Source: Natrinema saccharevitans
GTDB lineage: Archaea > Halobacteriota > Halobacteria > Halobacteriales > Natrialbaceae
Length of the DNA: 64,000 nt
Reading direction: 5' to 3'
Assembly: GCF_001953745.1 (NCBI RefSeq)
Contig: NZ_LWLN01000001.1
Span: forward strand, 2,728,001 to 2,792,000
Position 1 is the first letter of the stretch; each line of letters begins with the position of its first letter. Of this stretch, positions 59,061 to 64,000 are shown piece after piece. Made by a program: the position numbers and the translations under genes. The notes beneath the pieces are model-generated. The model had not been told where the DNA came from, searched no databases, and saw only the letters and a program-made list of their open reading frames with translations.

Positions 59061-60995
59061 ATGAGTGGCGTCGATTGGGACGAGGACGATCCCTTCGAGG
59101 AACAACGCGAGGAGATCGAGAACCCGATGAAGCGGTTGTTCCGGGAGTACGGGTCGAACTACACGGGCGCCGCGATCGTCGGGGTCATCGCGAGCTTCTT
59201 CGCCCGGATTCTGGACCTGCTGCCCGCGCTCATGCTCGGGGTCGCGATCGACGCCGTGATTCGGCAAGAGGTCCCCTACGCCGAGGCGTTCCCGGTCGGC
59301 GGCGGACTCGTCGGACCGCACGTTCCCGACGGCCGGATGGCCCAGTTCTGGTTGACGATCGGGATCATCGCGAGCGCGTTTCTCCTCTCGGCGGTCTTTC
59401 ACTGGACCCGAAACTGGGGGTTCAACACGTTCGCCCAGAACGTCCAACACGACGTTCGGACCGACACCTACGACGAGATGCAACGCCTCGACATGGGTTT
59501 TTTCGCCGACAAACAGACCGGGGAGATGATGTCGATCCTCTCTAACGACGTCAACCGCCTCGAGAAGTTCTTGAACGACGGGATGAACTCCCTCTTTCGG
59601 TTGCTCGTGATGGTGGTCGGGATCGGCGGATTGTTGCTCGCGATCAACTGGCAACTCGCGCTGGTCGCACTGCTTCCGGTGCCGCTGATCGCCGTCTTCA
59701 CCTACCTGTTCATCCAGACCATCCAGCCCAAGTACGCCCAGGTGCGCTCGACCGTCGGCAAGGTCAACTCCCGGCTCGAGAACAACCTCGGCGGCATTCA
59801 GGTCATCAAGTCCAGCACGACCGAGTCCTACGAATCCGACCGCGTCGAGGACGTCTCCCGGGAGTACTTCGACGCCAACTGGGGGGCGATCCGCACCCGG
59901 ATCAAGTTCTTCCCCGGGCTGCGGGTCCTCGCGGGGATCGGCTTCGTCATCACCTTCCTGGTCGGCGGCCTCTGGGTCACGCAGGGACCACCGGGACCGT
60001 TCACCGGCGACCTCTCGACGGGGATGTTCGTCGTCTTCATCCTCTACACCCAGCGTTTCATCTGGCCGATGGCCCAGTTCGGACAGATCATCAACATGTA
60101 CCAGCGGGCCCGCGCCTCGAGCGCCCGTATCTTCGGGCTGATGGACGAACCCAACCGGGTCGGGGAAGAGCCCGACGCCCCCGATCTCGAGGTGACCGAG
60201 GGCCGGGTCGAGTACGACGAGGTTTCCTTCGGCTACGACGAGGAGACGATCCTCGAGGACATCGACTTCACCGTCGAGGGCGGCGAGACGCTCGCACTGG
60301 TCGGTCCCACCGGGGCCGGCAAGTCGACGGTGCTGAAGCTCCTCTTGCGGATGTACGATGTCGACGAGGGTGAGATCCGCGTCGACGGCCAGCGGGTACA
60401 GGACGTGACCCTGCGGAGTCTGCGCGAGTCGCTGGGCTACGTCAGCCAGGACACGTTCCTCTTCTACGGCAGCGTCGAGGAGAACATCAAATACGGCACC
60501 TTCGACGCCGACCGCGAGGCCGTGATCGAGGCCGCGAAGATGGCCGAGGCCCACGAGTTCATCACCAACCTGCCCGAGGGGTACGACACCGAGGTCGGCG
60601 AGCGCGGCGTCAAACTCTCCGGCGGCCAGCGCCAGCGGCTCTCGATCGCCCGCGCGATCCTCAAGGACCCGGATATCCTCGTCTTGGACGAGGCGACCAG
60701 CGACGTCGACACCGAGACGGAGATGCTCATCCAGCGCTCGATCGACGATCTCGCGGAGGACCGGACCACCTTCGCCATCGCCCACCGGCTCTCGACGATC
60801 AAGGACGCCGATCAGGTGCTGGTCCTCGAGGGCGGCGAGATCGTCGAACGGGGCACCCACGAGGAACTGCTGGAAAACGGCGGCCTCTACTCCCACCTCT
60901 GGGGCGTGCAGGCCGGCGAGATCGACGAGTTACCCCAGGAGTTTATCGAGCGCGCCCAGCGCCGACAGGCCCGGACCGAAGCCGGCGACGACTGA
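59061..60995 (+). CDS. ABC exporter with fused membrane and ATPase domains (MsbA-like)
   Basis: A 644-residue half-transporter. Six membrane helices span about 35-345, and the ATPase follows: Walker A GPTGAGKST, Q-loop YVSQDTFLF, signature KLSGGQRQRL, Walker B ILVLDEATSDVD and H-loop IAHRL. It would work as a dimer, exporting lipids, drugs or peptides. ATG at 59061 begins the conserved part. A very long antisense frame across it is not a gene. Confidence 0.9.
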   Translation: MSGVDWDEDDPFEEQREEIENPMKRLFREYGSNYTGAAIVGVIASFFARILDLLPALMLGVAIDAVIRQEVPYAEAFPVGGGLVGPHVPDGRMAQFWLTIGIIASAFLLSAVFHWTRNWGFNTFAQNVQHDVRTDTYDEMQRLDMGFFADKQTGEMMSILSNDVNRLEKFLNDGMNSLFRLLVMVVGIGGLLLAINWQLALVALLPVPLIAVFTYLFIQTIQPKYAQVRSTVGKVNSRLENNLGGIQVIKSSTTESYESDRVEDVSREYFDANWGAIRTRIKFFPGLRVLAGIGFVITFLVGGLWVTQGPPGPFTGDLSTGMFVVFILYTQRFIWPMAQFGQIINMYQRARASSARIFGLMDEPNRVGEEPDAPDLEVTEGRVEYDEVSFGYDEETILEDIDFTVEGGETLALVGPTGAGKSTVLKLLLRMYDVDEGEIRVDGQRVQDVTLRSLRESLGYVSQDTFLFYGSVEENIKYGTFDADREAVIEAAKMAEAHEFITNLPEGYDTEVGERGVKLSGGQRQRLSIARAILKDPDILVLDEATSDVDTETEMLIQRSIDDLAEDRTTFAIAHRLSTIKDADQVLVLEGGEIVERGTHEELLENGGLYSHLWGVQAGEIDELPQEFIERAQRRQARTEAGDD

Positions 60996-61077
60996 GACGG
61001 TCTGCTGTCACTGGGTCGCGGAGCGATCGCGACGGCCCGCGATCGCGTCGGGACTGACGGACAGCAGTCCGGTTGAG

Positions 61078-61422
61078 CTAAAACGATTCCTGTCCGTCCT
61101 GGTCGTCCTGGTTCGGCCCTCCCTCGTCCTGTCTTTCTTCGCCCGCGGCGGGCGGGGTCCGGTCGCTGTAGTTTTTCCGTCCGATCGCCTCGTCGCCGAC
61201 CATGTTCACGATCGCTCCCTCGACCGCCTCGTAGTCACGGTACTCGTCCTCGCCGAGCGGGCCGATGAGGTCCGCGAGCGTCGTCGTGTTTCCGCTCATC
61301 TCGATCGTTTCGTCGCCGTGTTTCGCGAGCAGTTCGTCGTGGCCGATCGGGTACGACTCGCTCTCGAGGGTCTCCTGTAAGTCGCCGAGCTCGAGGCCGA
61401 GTTCGCGGCTGTCGTCGGGCAT
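61078..61422 (-). CDS. DUF5789 family protein
   Basis: A 114-residue acidic protein. LGDLQETLESESYPIGHDELLAKHGDETIEMSGNTTTLADLIGPLGEDEYRDYEAVEGAIVNMVGDEAIGRKNYSDR is the conserved core of a haloarchaeal family; the tail is rich in Gln and Asp. Function unknown. The ATG at 61422 is clear. Confidence 0.78.
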   Translation of the reverse strand: MPDDSRELGLELGDLQETLESESYPIGHDELLAKHGDETIEMSGNTTTLADLIGPLGEDEYRDYEAVEGAIVNMVGDEAIGRKNYSDRTPPAAGEERQDEGGPNQDDQDGQESF

Positions 61423-61484
61423 ACGTCGGCGAAGGAGTCGCCGACGCAAACGGGTTGGGCCTGCGTTCGCCGTGATGTGACGGG

Positions 61485-62417
61485 TCAGTTCGATGCCGGC
61501 CCGCCCACCCTCGAGCCCGAAATCACGGCCGTCGGGACTCCCGCCAGAAGACCGAGCAGCGTCGCCGACGCGATCAGTCGCGGCCGGCCGTCGAAGAGGG
61601 AGACACCGACGGTCGTCAGCGCCCCGACCGCGAGCAACAGGACGCCCGTGTGATACCGTCCGGTCGCGGGCATCGGGAGCGCCCGACCGCCGACCCACCC
61701 TGTGAGCGCGCCGGCGACGAGCGCGACGTACCCGACGGCGCTGTCCGCACCCCCGCTCGCGAGCGCCGCCACTCCGGCCAGCGTCAGTGCGAGCCCCGAT
61801 GCGGTGATCGTTCGGTCGAACGGCGACCGCTCGAGGAGCCACCACGCGACGGCGAGATACGCACCGCCGACGACGACCCCCGCAACGACGTCGAGCGGGT
61901 AGTGAACGCCGAGGACGAGCCGGGTGGCCGAGACGACGGCGACGAGCGAAGCGGCGACCGCGAGGCGGAGTCGGCGGGTTCCGGCCTCGAGGACCAGCGC
62001 GAACAGGCCGTAGGTGACGGTCGCGCCGACCGCGTGGCCGCTGGGAAAACCGTAGCCGCCGGCGGTGGCGACCGAGTAGTACAGCGGCTCGAGCAACCGC
62101 GGGAGAAACGCCGGCTCGACCGTCGCGAGGTCGGGACGCGGCAACGCGAAAAAGTGTTTCAACGTCGTCATCACCGCCAGCCCGCCGACGATGACCGCGA
62201 GGATCCAGGGACCGTCGGCCCGACTAGTGGGACGGCCGGCTCCGGACCGATGATCGGGATGACGTGGCCGTCGCCACGCGATCGCCCACGACGCGCCGAG
62301 TCCGAGCGCGAGGAGCCACCAGCCGTCGCCGAGCTGGGTCGCGACCGCGGCGAGGACCACGCCCCAGTCGGGGACGAGATCGCGGATACCGTCGAGAACG
62401 CGGGCACCGCTGAACAC
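61485..62417 (-). CDS. PAP2-type phosphatase, multi-spanning membrane protein
   Basis: A 310-residue membrane protein from a GTG start. The three phosphatase motifs are present: KHFFALPRP, GFPSGHAVG and ATRLVLGVHYPLDV. About eight to nine helices are predicted, more than the usual six. It would remove phosphate from a lipid such as a polyprenyl or glycerol ether phosphate on the outer face. A single gene; the family's usual lipid recycling role is likely. Confidence 0.86.
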   Translation of the reverse strand: MFSGARVLDGIRDLVPDWGVVLAAVATQLGDGWWLLALGLGASWAIAWRRPRHPDHRSGAGRPTSRADGPWILAVIVGGLAVMTTLKHFFALPRPDLATVEPAFLPRLLEPLYYSVATAGGYGFPSGHAVGATVTYGLFALVLEAGTRRLRLAVAASLVAVVSATRLVLGVHYPLDVVAGVVVGGAYLAVAWWLLERSPFDRTITASGLALTLAGVAALASGGADSAVGYVALVAGALTGWVGGRALPMPATGRYHTGVLLLAVGALTTVGVSLFDGRPRLIASATLLGLLAGVPTAVISGSRVGGPASN

Positions 62418-62570
62418 ACGAGCGGCCTTTCACGGCACCGCGGATAACGCTCGCCCGGGAACTTGCAGGCCGGTCTTTTTCGCCTCGAGCGCCGCGTCAC
62501 GCTCCCCGCGACAGCGGTCGACTACGCTTCCATCGCGGGTTTCATATCTCCGGGGTCGGCATACTCCGCC

Positions 62571-63308
62571 ATGGATCTCACGACGGCGACGTGGACGGAC
62601 GTTCGGGATCTCGAGACCGACCTCGCGGTCGTTCCCGTCGGGAGCACGGAACAGCACGGGCCACACGCCCCACTCGGGACGGACGTGGCGACCGCCGAGG
62701 CGGTCGCCGACGCCGGGGTCGACCGCTGTGAACGCAAGGTCGTCCGCGCCCCGGCGATCCCGGTCGGTGTCGCCGAGGAACACCGCCAGTTCCCGGGCAC
62801 GATGTGGGTCTCCGCGGACACGTTTCGGGACTACGTCGGCGAGGCCGTCGCGAGCCTCGCCGACCACGGCTTCGATCGCGTCGTCATCGTCAACGGCCAC
62901 GGCGGCAACGTCGACGCCCTCCGGGAAGTCGGCGGCCAACTGACGCGAGACGGCGACGCCTACGTCGTTCCCTTCACCTGGTTCGAGGCCGTCGACGACC
63001 ACAGCGCCGACATGGGCCACGGCGGCCCCCTCGAGACGGCCCTGCTACGCCACTGCGATCCCGACTCGATCCGGGAAGAGCGCATCGTCGAGGCCAGAGA
63101 CGGCGCTGCCGACGGCTGGGGCGAGTGGACGAGTCACGCTAATCTGGCCTACGACGCGGCCGAATTTACGGAGAACGGAGTCGTCGGTGATCCGACCGAG
63201 GGCGACGCTGCTCGCGGCGCGGAACTGCTCGATCTCGCCGGCGACGCGCTGGCCCGCCTCCTCGAGGCAGTCGCCGAACGCGACGTCTCGCGGCCGGCGG
63301 ACCGATAG
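62571..63308 (+). CDS. Creatininase-family amidohydrolase
   Basis: A 245-residue metal-dependent amidase. GSTEQHGPHAPLGTD, FPGTMWV, NGHGGNVDALRE and DMGHGGPLETALL carry the metal ligands. In archaea one member (ArfB) deformylates an early riboflavin/F420 intermediate, so a cofactor-synthesis role is possible; creatinine hydrolysis is unlikely. ATG at 62571 begins the conserved part. Confidence 0.85.
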   Translation: MDLTTATWTDVRDLETDLAVVPVGSTEQHGPHAPLGTDVATAEAVADAGVDRCERKVVRAPAIPVGVAEEHRQFPGTMWVSADTFRDYVGEAVASLADHGFDRVVIVNGHGGNVDALREVGGQLTRDGDAYVVPFTWFEAVDDHSADMGHGGPLETALLRHCDPDSIREERIVEARDGAADGWGEWTSHANLAYDAAEFTENGVVGDPTEGDAARGAELLDLAGDALARLLEAVAERDVSRPADR

Positions 63309-63331
63309 GGAGCGATGGGGGCGGCGACCGA

Positions 63332-63784
63332 TTACTCCTCGTCTTCCGCGTCGTCCCCGGCGTCGGCCGACTCGTCGTCTGCGTCGTCCGCGGGACCGGC
63401 GTCCTGCAGTGTTCCCCGAAGCGCCGGAATCGTCGAGGTGAGTTCGCCGACCTGTTCGCCGGCCTCGGCGATATCCGTCATCGCGTCCTCGAGGGCCTCG
63501 ATGTCGGCCTCGAGGTCGTCGGCGTCGTCGAAGGCGTCGGCGCGTTGGCCCATCGTGAACCACTTCTTCGCGTCGCGGAGGTGGTCCTCGGCGTCGCCGA
63601 CCTCCAGCGCGGAGTTGAGCCCGTTGAGCGCGCCCAACACGTTGTCCGCGTCGGTCTCCCAGACGTCGTCGGCGTCGGGCAGGGCCGACCAGGCGTCCGC
63701 GAGCGAGGACTCGACGTCCTCGCGCATCTCGTTGGCGGCTTCCCCGAACAGTTCCTCGTCGTCGCCGAGCGTCGCTTGGCTCAT
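63332..63784 (-). CDS. DUF5790 family protein
   Basis: A 150-residue, very acidic helical protein (MSQATLGDDEELFGEAANEM, DAWSALPDADDVWETDADNVLGALNGLNSALEVGDAEDHLRDAKKWFTMGQRADAF). Conserved in haloarchaea, function unknown. It is convergent with the creatininase gene, with 23 bp between stops. The upstream 215 bp to the window end show no gene. Confidence 0.78.
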   Translation of the reverse strand: MSQATLGDDEELFGEAANEMREDVESSLADAWSALPDADDVWETDADNVLGALNGLNSALEVGDAEDHLRDAKKWFTMGQRADAFDDADDLEADIEALEDAMTDIAEAGEQVGELTSTIPALRGTLQDAGPADDADDESADAGDDAEDEE

Positions 63785-64000
63785 GTCACCGTCTTTGCGG
63801 CCACCGGGGTTAAAAGATAGCCCGAAAGTGAAAGTGAAATCGGTCGCGAGCGGATCGATAGCGGTCGAACGGCGACGCGATTTCGAAAGGGAGGTCCTCT
63901 GGCTTCGGTCGGACCGCTCGAGTCCGGCCCGTTCGGGACAGCGGACCGACGATCGCTCCGGACGGACGGGCAGACGCGAGCCGCGTGACCGGGACACCGA

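Noticed and set aside
59031-60896. Very long antisense frame (621 codons)
   Set aside because: It covers the ABC exporter on the other strand; GC-driven absence of stops explains it.

Overview
The window is haloarchaeal chromosome. The evidence is high GC with strongly acidic proteins, Tat-exported lipoproteins, an RPA3-type single-stranded DNA-binding operon, a cbaDBAE-type ba3 oxidase cluster and many Haloarchaea-only protein families. Gene content fits the Natrialbaceae (Natrinema/Haloterrigena-like), but the genus is my inference.

Positions 1-13,359 hold ordinary core and niche genes. These are an iron-uptake lipoprotein behind two iron-box-like palindromes, a SIMPL lipoprotein, an enoyl-CoA hydratase, a methyltransferase/glycosyltransferase pair, a winged-helix regulator beside an MBL-fold hydrolase, an ABC-2 permease convergent with its likely ATPase, a TRAM protein, a radical SAM protein, an Hsp20 and an FAD oxidoreductase. 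Positions 12,908-17,417 are a tandem duplication of a membrane gene plus a CDGSH iron-sulfur gene. The left copy was split by about 2.8 kb of AT-rich DNA carrying an exported-protein trio with a putative HExxH protease, and its CDGSH gene is dead.

Positions 17,465-37,472 hold a respiratory block: a copper ATPase, a DsbD/SafE-like membrane protein and a small membrane protein run divergently from the ba3 oxidase genes. After it come a sugar nucleotidyltransferase, a DHDPS/KDG-type aldolase, RPA3 and its partner, an AI-2E family protein, stress and small regulatory proteins, tRNA-His, hydrolases and a TrkA-N protein.

Positions 37,601-57,024 are an integrated island of about 19.4 kb at the 3' end of tRNA-Phe. 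A 15-bp direct repeat of the tRNA end marks both borders, inverted 11-bp arm-type motifs lie just inside them, and a tyrosine recombinase sits at the left end. Inside are an 0.8-kb purine-rich repeat tract of unknown role and, at 45.3-52.7 kb, an array that looks integron-like. Five same-orientation copies of a 28-bp palindromic-ended site separate consecutive gene cassettes, and a second, minimal tyrosine recombinase sits at one end transcribed away from the array. Cassette contents look like defence or conflict genes: tandem GIY-YIG with DUF6884 and PD-(D/E)XK; a small membrane protein; an AAA ATPase with a TOPRIM protein; and an AT-rich pair of unknowns. This array is the most likely undescribed system here.

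Positions 57,012-64,000 return to chromosome: tRNA-Phe, a DUF7344 regulator, tRNA-Val, a DUF192 protein, an ABC exporter, DUF5789 and DUF5790 proteins, a PAP2 phosphatase and a creatininase-family enzyme. Family names come from motif recognition by eye; no searches were run.
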